DNA of 36,450 bases, taken from positions 1 to 36,450 of the IMG/VR virus record IMGVR_UViG_3300042868_003444. One strand, written 5' to 3'. Shown here piece after piece: positions 22,480 to 30,413 of this stretch (the first letter of the stretch is position 1; each line of letters begins with the position of its first letter). This DNA is from a virus. The translations under genes and the position numbers were made by a program. The notes under the pieces are model-generated. The model was given only the letters and a program-made list of their open reading frames with translations, made no database searches and was not told the DNA's origin.

Positions 22480-22691
22480 ATAAAATCTACGGAGATATTG
22501 ACAAATTCATTGAAGCTAACTATCTTACCAGTCAACTGGAAGAGAGTCTAATGTCATGGCCAATTTTCCAGAAAGCATTGGGTGACAGCAAAGACAGTTA
22601 CCTGATTGATGCGTTGGTAAAATGCCACGAACGAGTGGTTCTAATTTCACAGAAACTTGAAGAATATCGAATTTCACTTTTGAAGGGGTAA
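22473..22691 (+). CDS. Hypothetical protein, 72 aa
   Basis: A helical 72-residue protein. The ATG at 22473 follows GGAGGATTACAA and overlaps the upstream stop (ATGGTAA). No known family. Confidence 0.7.
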   Translation: MVNKIYGDIDKFIEANYLTSQLEESLMSWPIFQKALGDSKDSYLIDALVKCHERVVLISQKLEEYRISLLKG

Positions 22692-22694
22692 TGT

Positions 22695-22874
22695 ATGGAT
22701 CGTAACGAAATTCGTGAACTGATCTTTGAAGAAATTCAAGATCGCCTAAGAGTGGATATTCAGCGCCGCTGGGATGAAGTAGTAGTCAAGCTATACTGGC
22801 GTATCGATCCAGTCTGGACGCCCGAGGGGTACAAAACAGAAGTACCCATTGCAGAATCAAATTACTATATTTAA
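22695..22874 (+). CDS. Hypothetical protein, 59 aa
   Basis: A charged, helical N-terminus (RNEIRELIFEEIQDRLR) and an aromatic C-terminal half. AAGGGGTAATGT precedes the ATG. The end TTTAAGGAG overlaps the ribosome-binding site of the next gene. Confidence 0.65.
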   Translation: MDRNEIRELIFEEIQDRLRVDIQRRWDEVVVKLYWRIDPVWTPEGYKTEVPIAESNYYI

Positions 22875-22883
22875 GGAGTAAAT

Positions 22884-23135
22884 ATGCTCATCCTACTAGC
22901 AATCTATGTTGTGTCAGCTACGCTTATCACTTCAATGTTATACGCTAATTTGCAAAGTTACTACCCAACTATGGCAAATGCATATGCAAGGCGAGATTTA
23001 GGTTTTGCTTGGTCATACGGAATTATCCTCGGTTTCGTTGGTCCATTTGGAGTACTACTTGTTCTCTTGCTTTCAGGCTTTGCAGAGGATGGGTTTCTGA
23101 ATCCATTTAAGTTTAATAGAAATACAAAGGAGTAA
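22884..23135 (+). CDS. Membrane protein, 83 aa
   Basis: Two hydrophobic segments: residues 2-22 and 43-67. The loop between has YARRDLGF, and the tail is basic-polar. AAGGAGTAAAT is upstream. Its last codons (ACA AAG GAG TAA) are the ribosome-binding site of the PRPP-synthetase-like gene, so the two are coupled. Confidence 0.75.
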   Translation: MLILLAIYVVSATLITSMLYANLQSYYPTMANAYARRDLGFAWSYGIILGFVGPFGVLLVLLLSGFAEDGFLNPFKFNRNTKE

Positions 23136-23138
23136 ACC

Positions 23139-23945
23139 ATGCCAGTACAAATCCATAAAAATGACAAACCTTGCTTGTACAAGCAATGGACTTTCCCAGG
23201 CGGAGAAGTCGGTGTACAATTGTTGGATACCGATATCGAAGATCGGGATGAAATTTGGATTACCATTCGAGGTATCCCAACACCTGAAGATATGTTCGTT
23301 GCAGCAAACTTGCTGAATGCTATCCGAAATGTAAACAGCAAAGCTGAAGTCAACCTTTATATGCCCTACATTCCGTATGCAAGGCAAGATCGGGTTTGCA
23401 ACAAGGGTGAATCTTTCGGGCTGATGGTATATTTTGACATGATGCAGTATATGTTCGCTGATGTTGATCACTTCACTACGGTTGATCCGCACAGTCGAGT
23501 AGCAGAAGACTTGGTAAATGCTTTTGAATGCACCATTATTCCACAGCACGTTATGGCTGGATCAATTTTGCATTCTTTCAACTATGACACTCTGATTGCA
23601 CCCGACAAAGGAGCTACAGAAAAGGCTAAGAAATTCAATCACAAGAATCTAGTAACTCTCAGCAAGTCCAGGACTGCAGAAGGTATCAAGTACGATGATT
23701 ACGAGCATGATACTCTTTCGGGTTCCGTTCTGGTTGTAGACGATATCTGCGACGGTGGAGGTACGTTTCTGTCGCTGATTGATATGCTTAAACGTACCCA
23801 ACCTCGTGTGACAAGTTATGCTCTGTACGTCACACACGGTATCTTCAGCAAGGGTGTTGACGTTCTGCTGAAGGCTGGCTACAATGAAGTCTTTACAGCA
23901 AACAACATGCTTGAAATTGGAAGGAACAAATATGTACACAATTGA
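23139..23945 (+). CDS. PRPP-synthetase-like pyrophosphokinase (candidate Adps)
   Basis: Ribose-phosphate pyrophosphokinase fold: ATP-site region YMPYIPYARQDR with ESF, a TLSKSR segment that can act as the flexible catalytic loop, and the PRPP loop VVDDICDGGGTF at 199-210. At 268 residues it is about 45 shorter than host Prs, with a degenerate N-terminus. The next gene is NAMPT-like and overlaps it by 14 bases. In the NARP1 pathway of phages a Prs-like enzyme (Adps) turns ADP-ribose into ADPR-pyrophosphate for a NAMPT-like enzyme (Namat). That assignment is by context. Confidence 0.85.
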   Translation: MPVQIHKNDKPCLYKQWTFPGGEVGVQLLDTDIEDRDEIWITIRGIPTPEDMFVAANLLNAIRNVNSKAEVNLYMPYIPYARQDRVCNKGESFGLMVYFDMMQYMFADVDHFTTVDPHSRVAEDLVNAFECTIIPQHVMAGSILHSFNYDTLIAPDKGATEKAKKFNHKNLVTLSKSRTAEGIKYDDYEHDTLSGSVLVVDDICDGGGTFLSLIDMLKRTQPRVTSYALYVTHGIFSKGVDVLLKAGYNEVFTANNMLEIGRNKYVHN

Positions 23946-25494
23946 CCCAATCATCCAAACAGATTTTTACAAGATCCATCACAAGTTTCAGTACCACCCC
24001 AAGACTGAAATGATCTACAGTAACTTCACCCCTCGGTCAAATCGACTGGCACCTGTCTACGGTTCCAATCGTAAGATTCGTAAGGTTGTGAACTTCGGTT
24101 TGCAGGGTTTCATCAAGAACTTCCTGATTGGTATCTTCAACAAGAACTTCTTCCAGCAAGACATTGCTGTGATCAAGGCTAAGTATGCTCGTCTGTGTGG
24201 TGTCGATACAACACACATTGAAGAGTTGCATGCTCTCGGTTACCTGCCGATTAAAATCAAGGCGCTTCCTGAAGGTGAACTGATCCCCATGAAGGTTCCG
24301 ATGTTTACCGTCAAGAGCACCTTGCCAAAGTTCTATTGGCTGGTGAATTACCTGGAAACGGTTATGTCAGATGAAATCTGGAAGCCTACTACGGTAGCTA
24401 CCATTGCCTTTGAGTACCGCAAGCTGCTGGAACACTATGCAACGAAGACTGGTTCTCCGCTTGATTTCGTCAAGTGGCAAGGTCACGATTTCTCTATGCG
24501 TGGTATGTCCGGTATGGTCGATGCTGCTGCCTCTGGTTCCGGTCACTTGCTGCCATTCACTGGTACAGATACAATCCCTGCAATTGATTATCTTGAGCAA
24601 TTGTATGGTGGCCTGAATACCTTTGTTGGTGCGTCGGTTCCTGCCAGTGAGCACAGTACTGCCAGTGCAAACATTCTCTTCAATGCTCGCCAGATCAAGG
24701 GTGAGACTGATACCGAAGAAGTTATGTATGAAGCTGAACGCGCTTTCCTGAAGCGATATATCACCGAGATTTACCCTACTGGTGTAGCTAGTTATGTCAG
24801 TGATACCTTTGACTTCTTCCGAGTTATCAATGAGATTGCCCCTTCGCTGAAGAAGGAAATTATGTCTCGTCAGCCTGATGCTCTAGGATTGAATAAGGTT
24901 GTATTCCGTCCTGACAGTGGTGATCCTGTTGAGATTCTGTGCGGTCAAGATGTAACGGATGAAAACATTGAACGCACTCCCGAGCAGAAGGGTGCTGTAG
25001 AAGTTCTGTGGGATCACTTCGGTGGTACAATTACCGAAACAGGTCACAAGCTGCTTGACTGCCACGTTGGTCTGATCTACGGTGACAGCATCACTCTGAG
25101 CCGCGCCGAAGAGATTCTTCGCAAGCTTGAGCAGAAGGGATTTGCTTCTGGTAACGTAGTCTTCGGTATCGGTAGTTTCACCTATCAGTACTTGACACGA
25201 GACACCTTCGGCTTTGCTATGAAGGCTACTTACCAAGTAGTTGACGGTGAAGGTATCGAACTCTTCAAAGACCCTGTTACCGACAGTGGTACTAAGAAGT
25301 CTGCTCGTGGTCTGCTACTTGTCACGAAGGATGATCTTGGCTACAATCTGATTGATCAAGTCGATGGTGCAACAGAAGAGATTGGCTGTCTGCGAACGGT
25401 GTTCAAAGATGGTGTGTTGACAGTCGATGATGATCTGGCTACAATTCGTACTCGGGTTGAGCAAAACCTGATCCAAGAACTGCAAGACTACTAA
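23932..25494 (+). CDS. NAMPT-like phosphoribosyltransferase (candidate Namat)
   Basis: 520 residues with the hallmarks of nicotinamide phosphoribosyltransferase: the FYKIHH start, FSMRGM, VFRPDSGDP, the IYGDS segment, NVVFGIGS and a C-terminal KDPVTDSGTKKSARG. NAMPT joins nicotinamide to PRPP to give NMN. Some phage homologues join it to ADPR-pyrophosphate and give NAD+ directly. It follows the Prs-like gene with a 14-base overlap and GGAAGGAAC as ribosome-binding site. Together they would refill NAD+ during infection. Confidence 0.9.
   Translation: MYTIDPIIQTDFYKIHHKFQYHPKTEMIYSNFTPRSNRLAPVYGSNRKIRKVVNFGLQGFIKNFLIGIFNKNFFQQDIAVIKAKYARLCGVDTTHIEELHALGYLPIKIKALPEGELIPMKVPMFTVKSTLPKFYWLVNYLETVMSDEIWKPTTVATIAFEYRKLLEHYATKTGSPLDFVKWQGHDFSMRGMSGMVDAAASGSGHLLPFTGTDTIPAIDYLEQLYGGLNTFVGASVPASEHSTASANILFNARQIKGETDTEEVMYEAERAFLKRYITEIYPTGVASYVSDTFDFFRVINEIAPSLKKEIMSRQPDALGLNKVVFRPDSGDPVEILCGQDVTDENIERTPEQKGAVEVLWDHFGGTITETGHKLLDCHVGLIYGDSITLSRAEEILRKLEQKGFASGNVVFGIGSFTYQYLTRDTFGFAMKATYQVVDGEGIELFKDPVTDSGTKKSARGLLLVTKDDLGYNLIDQVDGATEEIGCLRTVFKDGVLTVDDDLATIRTRVEQNLIQELQDY
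25417..25445 (+). promoter_or_regulatory. Candidate rIIA promoter
   Basis: TTGACA (25417-25422), 17-base spacer, TACAAT (25440-25445) at the 3' end of the NAMPT-like gene, about 65 bases before the rIIA start. The spacer has CTGGC next to the -10 box. Matching is near ideal, but it lies in coding sequence. Confidence 0.45.
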
Positions 25495-25513
25495 TTGATT
25501 GAAAGGGAACATC

Positions 25514-27589
25514 TTGAAACTGCAAACTAACTCTACCAGTATTGAAATCAGTGGGAACAATGATAGCTCACAGTTCAGCATTGCCATGAATGGTAAAGCT
25601 TTCCGTGTTCTGTCAGACACTCTCTACAAGAACAAGATTGGTTCGATTGTTCGTGAACTTTCCTGCAATGCATATGACGCTCATGTGATGGCAGGTAAGC
25701 AAGATGTTCCCTTCACTCTGCACTTGCCTGATGCATTTGAACCTTGGTTCTCTGTGCAAGACAAGGGTGTCGGTCTGTCTCCAAAGGATATCACCAGCGT
25801 TTTTACCGTCTACTTTCAGTCTACGAAAGATAATAACAACGACGCTATTGGTGCATTCGGTCTTGGTGCTAAGACTCCCTTTAGCTACACCGACCAGTTC
25901 AGTGTAACTTCTGTCAAGGATGGCAAGAAGTATATCTACTCTGCTTACATTACTGAATCTGGTGTTCCCAGTATTTCGGAAATGCATTCGGAAGATACTA
26001 CCGAAGAGAATGGCGTAGAAATCAAAATGTCTGTCAAGCAGCAAGACTTCCGTACATTCAGGACCGAAGTTGAGAATCAACTGCGCTTCTTCAAGGTTAA
26101 GCCTGCAATTGAAAATGGTACTGTTACTTTTGCACAATTCGGCAATGTAGTCTTCGATACTGATTACGGTACGATTCACAACCGTAGCTATAGTGTTTAT
26201 CCTGCGATCTATATCGTTCAAGGTAACGTTGGCTACATCGTTGATCGTAACGAAATCAAGAACAATATCTCTGCTGAAGCAAATGCATACCTGCATCTGT
26301 TGCACAACTACGATGTTATTCTTCGTTTTAACATTGGCGAAATCGGTGTCACTGCTTCCCGCGAAGGTGTAGAGTACAACGCGACTACTTGCAAGAACAT
26401 TGAACAAAAGATCACTAATCTGAAAAAGTCTGTGATTGAACAGTTCGATGAAAAGCTTAAGAAATTCCCTACGGATTGGGAGAAGGTTGCTTATGTGAAT
26501 ACCGATGCGTTGATGCAGACATTGGGTAAGTATCCTGATGGCGTCAAGGTTGACGGTGGTTACATGGTTAGTAATCTTGCGTTGCCTGATGTTAAGATTA
26601 TCGCTCGTAGTACAATGCGTCGATCTGCACCGATGTATTCTTACTCGGTGAACAAGGCTGGGGTTTCGCAGTACAACTTCAAGGTTCGTATTGATTCCAA
26701 GAAGGACGTTAAGTTCGTCATCAAGGATTCCAGCACGATGATTAGCGCTAAGTATCGTCAGTTGTATGCTGGTTTCAACGGTGTAATTTACGAAATCACT
26801 CCTTACGATGGTTTCGACCTGGAGGAATTCAAGAAGAGCATCGGTGGTTACGATGAATTCATCAAGGCATCGGAAGTTATTCTTCCTCCTGCTGTAAAGA
26901 AGAAGTATACTCGTTCGAATTACTACAAGTATTGCGCTGGTGCATCCATGTCTATCCGTAGCTGGACTCGTGAGCCTGGGGAAGATATCGAAGACATTGA
27001 AGATGAAACACTGTACGTTGAAGTGAAAGATGGTAACGTAGTTGACATGGATTCGATTCGTCAGTACAATGCTGTTTCTTACTTCGAAGAAGTACCTGAA
27101 CTGATCGCTATCCGTGAAGCTGACATTGCAGAAGCAGAAAGCAACGGTAATTTGATTCCGCTGAAGGACTACATTGAAAACAAGATCAAGGAGTACAATG
27201 TCAATTCTTCACTGAAAAAGAAGTATCTTGCTTTTGATGCTGCTTCGACTTATAAAAACTCGCTGTTCTATCAGCTGTTTAACGATGAGTTCGTAAAGCA
27301 AATCAAAAAGCTTGCGGTTGACAGCGAAATCAATAAGTTGTATACCGCACTTCAGAAAGCAAGTAAGCGACCTGGGATGACAGATAAAGAAGTGAATATT
27401 TGTCAGTTCATGGGTTGGGATCGTGATAAGCAAAAGCTTCAACAGCGCAGGTATTCGATTGCTCGCAATTTTGTCAACAAGCTGGAGAAGAAGTATCCTT
27501 TGTTGCGAGTTGCATTGAGTAGTTCGTATTCAAATAACACCGTAGAAACTGCCGCAGCACAGTATGTTGCACTAATCAATAAGGAGTAA
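25514..27589 (+). CDS. rIIA: RIIA-like protein
   Basis: Homologue of T4 rIIA: an N-terminal GHKL ATPase fold with VRELSCNAYDAH (motif N), DKGVGLS (G1 region) and GAFGLGAKTPFSY (G2 loop), then a long C-terminal region with helical segments. RII proteins affect membrane state and exclusion by resident prophages. I start it at the TTG at 25514 because AAAGGGA is six bases upstream. A TTG five codons earlier is the alternative. No ATG exists before residue 30. rIIB follows after three bases. Confidence 0.88.
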   Translation: MKLQTNSTSIEISGNNDSSQFSIAMNGKAFRVLSDTLYKNKIGSIVRELSCNAYDAHVMAGKQDVPFTLHLPDAFEPWFSVQDKGVGLSPKDITSVFTVYFQSTKDNNNDAIGAFGLGAKTPFSYTDQFSVTSVKDGKKYIYSAYITESGVPSISEMHSEDTTEENGVEIKMSVKQQDFRTFRTEVENQLRFFKVKPAIENGTVTFAQFGNVVFDTDYGTIHNRSYSVYPAIYIVQGNVGYIVDRNEIKNNISAEANAYLHLLHNYDVILRFNIGEIGVTASREGVEYNATTCKNIEQKITNLKKSVIEQFDEKLKKFPTDWEKVAYVNTDALMQTLGKYPDGVKVDGGYMVSNLALPDVKIIARSTMRRSAPMYSYSVNKAGVSQYNFKVRIDSKKDVKFVIKDSSTMISAKYRQLYAGFNGVIYEITPYDGFDLEEFKKSIGGYDEFIKASEVILPPAVKKKYTRSNYYKYCAGASMSIRSWTREPGEDIEDIEDETLYVEVKDGNVVDMDSIRQYNAVSYFEEVPELIAIREADIAEAESNGNLIPLKDYIENKIKEYNVNSSLKKKYLAFDAASTYKNSLFYQLFNDEFVKQIKKLAVDSEINKLYTALQKASKRPGMTDKEVNICQFMGWDRDKQKLQQRRYSIARNFVNKLEKKYPLLRVALSSSYSNNTVETAAAQYVALINKE

Positions 27590-27592
27590 TTC

Positions 27593-28522
27593 ATGAAATA
27601 TATCATTGGTTCGGATAGCGTCACTGTTTTTGTTGACGGCAAGCCCTGCACAGTAAATAAGCAGGCACCTACATATAATCTAGTCATCAAGGCACTGAAG
27701 AGTGGTAATGTTGATGAACTGCGCAATGCAATCAATATTCGTCAGTCAATTGTTACGAATTTGAATAGCAAGGCCAAGGGTAAGGTTCGAATTGAATCTA
27801 GCCGAATCTTCTACGAAGATCGTGAAGTTACAGGTCTGATCGCAGGTCGTGTCTTTGAAGTGATCCGCCTTGGTCTGGATGTTCAACCGATGGTCAACTT
27901 CATTGAAAACCTGATGAAGAATCCTTCGAAGCGTGCAACTGACGAACTGTTCGGTTTCATGGATGCATGCGATCTGCCTATCACTGAAGACGGTCATTTC
28001 CTGGCATACAAGCGTGTACGTTCAGACTACAAGGATGTTTACTCTGGTACTATGGACAATAGCGTAGGTAAAGTTCTGGAAATGTCTCGAAATCTTGTTG
28101 ACGAAGATAAGGATAACACTTGCTCTTACGGTCTGCATTTCTGTAGCTACGATTATTTGCAGCACTTCAGCGGCGATCGTGTCATGGTTCTGAAGATTAA
28201 CCCTGCCGATGTAGTGGCTATTCCTTCAGACTATAACAACGCGAAGGGTCGTGCTTGCCGATACGAAGTAGTTGACGAACTTCCTGTGAATGGTAAAATG
28301 CCAGAGTACAAGATTCAGGCAAACTACTCAGCTGACTACGCAAAGCCGGTTTCAACCTCACCAATCGGTCAGACGAAGCTGGGTGCCTCTTCTGTTCGTG
28401 CAATTAAGCACATGCTGGCAAATGGTGTAGCAATCGCAGTTATCGCTCGTAAGTTCAACGTGAGTTCGCGTACCGTGGCTCGTATCCGTGATGGTCAAGT
28501 GGAGGCTTATAAGAATGTCTAA
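27593..28522 (+). CDS. rIIB: RIIB-like protein with C-terminal HTH
   Basis: Homologue of T4 rIIB, 309 residues: FMDACDLPITEDGHFLAYKRV and GLHFCSYDYL are characteristic. The C-terminal 40 residues form a helix-turn-helix (IKHMLANGVAIAVIARKFNV then RTVARI), not expected in T4 rIIB, which suggests DNA binding. AAGGAGTAATTC precedes the ATG. Confidence 0.88.
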   Translation: MKYIIGSDSVTVFVDGKPCTVNKQAPTYNLVIKALKSGNVDELRNAINIRQSIVTNLNSKAKGKVRIESSRIFYEDREVTGLIAGRVFEVIRLGLDVQPMVNFIENLMKNPSKRATDELFGFMDACDLPITEDGHFLAYKRVRSDYKDVYSGTMDNSVGKVLEMSRNLVDEDKDNTCSYGLHFCSYDYLQHFSGDRVMVLKINPADVVAIPSDYNNAKGRACRYEVVDELPVNGKMPEYKIQANYSADYAKPVSTSPIGQTKLGASSVRAIKHMLANGVAIAVIARKFNVSSRTVARIRDGQVEAYKNV

Positions 28523-28772
28523 TGTAGCTAAACTGAAAGAAGTACTTGCTAAAATCAAGGTAGACAACAAGTGCGATGCTGAAAAAGTTGTGCGAGAGCT
28601 TTGTTCATTCGTCAATGATGTAGAAGATAAAATTGCAGAAATTGCAATTGAATATCAGATTCGTGCTCACATTGCCGGACCATACGGTGCGAGTCGTTGG
28701 GTAAGTCTTGAAGGTGATTCCTACTACGACATTGAACCCGGCGAGTGGCAAGCTTCTGCTCAATCCTGTTAA
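28515..28772 (+). CDS. Small protein with C-terminal GEW...SC motif, 85 aa
   Basis: The first half is helical (VAKLKEVLAKIKV). The end reads GPYGASRWVSLEG... GEWQASAQSC. The same type of end appears in the two genes that follow, AEWQPSWEESSC and GEWLYSSESC. The ATG at 28515 is in the rIIB end. Function unknown. Confidence 0.7.
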   Translation: MSNVAKLKEVLAKIKVDNKCDAEKVVRELCSFVNDVEDKIAEIAIEYQIRAHIAGPYGASRWVSLEGDSYYDIEPGEWQASAQSC

Positions 28773-28774
28773 CA

Positions 28775-28794
28775 AGAAGGGCTTCGGCCCTTCT
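28775..28794 (+). terminator. Hairpin terminator after the first GEW...SC gene
   Basis: AGAAGGGC-TTCG-GCCCTTCT: eight perfect pairs with a TTCG loop, three bases after the stop codon. The tail is ATTCAA, not a strong T-run, so it could also protect the mRNA or attenuate. Confidence 0.6.
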
Positions 28795-28811
28795 ATTCAA
28801 AGGAGAATACG

Positions 28812-29006
28812 ATGTATCTATCAAACGATGAATATAAGCCCCTAGCTGTAAGCGCGGATGCCCTAGAAAAAGTAGTTGCTTTCATGATTGAAAATGAAAT
28901 TAACTTTGTAAGGGCCACCGACGAAGATTCAGCAGATGGTATCGTGTCACTAGCCAATGATGAACTGGCTGAATGGCAACCATCGTGGGAAGAGTCGAGT
29001 TGCTAA
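28812..29006 (+). CDS. Small protein ending EW...SSC, 64 aa
   Basis: Acidic protein (DEDSADGIV, SLANDELAEW) whose last residues, EWQPSWEESSC, echo those of its neighbours at 28515 and 29016. AAAGGAGAATACG precedes the ATG. Terminal Cys is conserved across the three. Function unknown. Confidence 0.7.
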   Translation: MYLSNDEYKPLAVSADALEKVVAFMIENEINFVRATDEDSADGIVSLANDELAEWQPSWEESSC

Positions 29007-29015
29007 GGAGGTAAT

Positions 29016-29234
29016 ATGAACCAAAAAGAATTCGATAACCTTGTCGATGAACATAATGAACTCGTACTAGAAAGTGAAAACAAGCTGGTAAAGATTGCTC
29101 TGGAGAATAATCTAAAACTTGAACTTGGTGCTGCTTATGGTGAAGGTCGAATGCTTCTTCTGGAAGATGACAACAAAGACTGGGGATCAGGCAAGAAGCG
29201 GGGCGAATGGTTGTACTCTTCGGAAAGTTGCTGA
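29016..29234 (+). CDS. Small protein ending GEW...SC, 72 aa
   Basis: Two-part protein: an N-terminal helix (FDNLVDEHNELVLESENKL) and the C-terminal module AAYGEGRMLLLED to GEWLYSSESC, matching the layout YGxxR-x3-LE-xn-GEW-xn-SC of the gene at 28515. AAGGAGGTAAT lies upstream. The stop overlaps the next ATG (TGATG). Confidence 0.7.
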   Translation: MNQKEFDNLVDEHNELVLESENKLVKIALENNLKLELGAAYGEGRMLLLEDDNKDWGSGKKRGEWLYSSESC

Positions 29235-29461
29235 TGAAATTCTGTTCTGATTGTAAACACTATCGTGAACAACTCAGTGGGCAATGGTGTTATCATCCTT
29301 CACTCGGTGTTCGGATTGTAGACGGCACTTCGAATCGAAAATACTGCGTTACAATGCGGCATGAACATGGAGATTGTGGGCCAAATGCCAAGTTGCACGA
29401 AGAAAAGACTTCCGCTACAATCATTCCATTCTGGAAAAAACTCTTTAAGTTGAAAGGATAA
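29234..29461 (+). CDS. Small Cys/His protein, 75 aa
   Basis: CSDCKHY at residues 4-10, then WCYHP, YCVTMRHEHGDCG: a Cys/His set that can bind zinc, known from a family of small phage proteins ending in RHE.GDCGPxAKL. The C-terminus has an amphipathic helix FWKKLFKLK. TGATG overlap with the previous gene. Confidence 0.75.
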   Translation: MKFCSDCKHYREQLSGQWCYHPSLGVRIVDGTSNRKYCVTMRHEHGDCGPNAKLHEEKTSATIIPFWKKLFKLKG

Positions 29462-29462
29462 C

Positions 29463-30413
29463 ATGCTAGTTCTTATTGGTTCCCGCGCTATCGAATACTG
29501 GTGCAATGACTTCCGAAAAGTCGGTCCTGACTATGATTTCATTGGTACAAAAGAAGAATTCAAGAGTTTGGTTACTCGTCTGATTCAAGACGGAAATCGC
29601 CTAGTTGAATTGAAATTCATCGAGGGAACCAATAAGGCATACGCTAAGTTCAGCAAGTTCATCATTGACATGAGTATGGTTGATGTTGACGGTCCTCTGC
29701 GAGAGTCTGATGCGGAAATCTATGAGTATGCCAAGCATCGGTTTGGTTGCATTTTTCTGAAAGAACTTGACAACTACTTCATGCTTTCTACTTTGGAACT
29801 CAACTTTGTCTTGAAGGAATCCCATAAGTTCAAGAAGAATAGTCCGCACTTCCTCAAGACGATGCAAGACCTAGAGTTTCTTCGCAGGTTTACAAATGAA
29901 AACATTATCAATGTGTATCTTCGTGAAGTACTTGACCGACGCAAGAAAGCAACGTACAATTACCAGCATCCTAAGTTGAACACCAGCAAACAGGAGTTCT
30001 TCACGGATTCTGTACCGTATCAGTACGATCATGATACAATTCATGAAGCGGTTAAGCACTTGGACAAACCTGCGTATCAGTACTACATGCAAGACGATGC
30101 CCAGGTAATGTGCAGTAGCGACAAGTTCTTCGCGCAGCCTGAGATTGTTCGGTTGTATGGTGTACTTGAAGAAAGCTATGTACTTGCCCTGGAACGTGCT
30201 GTGATTCCACACGGTACTAATCCAGAACGTGCATTTGAGATTGCACTGGAGAAAGTTTGCACCAGCATTACCAGCGGATGGTTCCGTGAGTATGCTTACG
30301 AGAACTACTTCAAGGTGAAGAATATGTACCACGCTAGCTATGTTGACAAGTTCAACCGAGCCTTGTACAATAACCAGATCAAACCATTTAAGGAGAGTTC
30401 TTATGCCAAGTAA
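29463..30413 (+). CDS. Nucleotidyltransferase-like phage protein, 316 aa
   Basis: The start MLVLIGSRAIEYW, DYDFIG and later the LELNFVLKESHKFKKNSPHFLKTM segment define a phage protein family of unknown function. The GSRA... DYDF pattern resembles a minimal nucleotidyltransferase head (GS...DxD), but the second acidic residue is replaced by Phe. A 50-residue relative of the N-terminus lies at 21826-21978. AAAGGATAAC precedes the ATG. Confidence 0.75.
   Translation: MLVLIGSRAIEYWCNDFRKVGPDYDFIGTKEEFKSLVTRLIQDGNRLVELKFIEGTNKAYAKFSKFIIDMSMVDVDGPLRESDAEIYEYAKHRFGCIFLKELDNYFMLSTLELNFVLKESHKFKKNSPHFLKTMQDLEFLRRFTNENIINVYLREVLDRRKKATYNYQHPKLNTSKQEFFTDSVPYQYDHDTIHEAVKHLDKPAYQYYMQDDAQVMCSSDKFFAQPEIVRLYGVLEESYVLALERAVIPHGTNPERAFEIALEKVCTSITSGWFREYAYENYFKVKNMYHASYVDKFNRALYNNQIKPFKESSYAK
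30343..30371 (+). promoter_or_regulatory. Candidate promoter for the macro-domain gene
   Basis: TTGACA (30343-30348), 17-base spacer, TACAAT (30366-30371), inside the 3' end of the upstream gene and about 30 bases before the macro-domain start codon. Near-perfect match but in coding sequence. Confidence 0.45.

Noticed and set aside
25613-26407. Minus-strand frame of 264 codons opposite rIIA
   Set aside because: Mirror of the rIIA coding sequence, without ribosome-binding site. The plus frame has clear GHKL motifs.
27042-27070. TTGACA-17-TACAAT inside rIIA
   Set aside because: The boxes coincide with Val-Asp and Tyr-Asn codons in the middle of a long gene and no gene starts nearby. Kept only as a warning that such matches arise by chance here.
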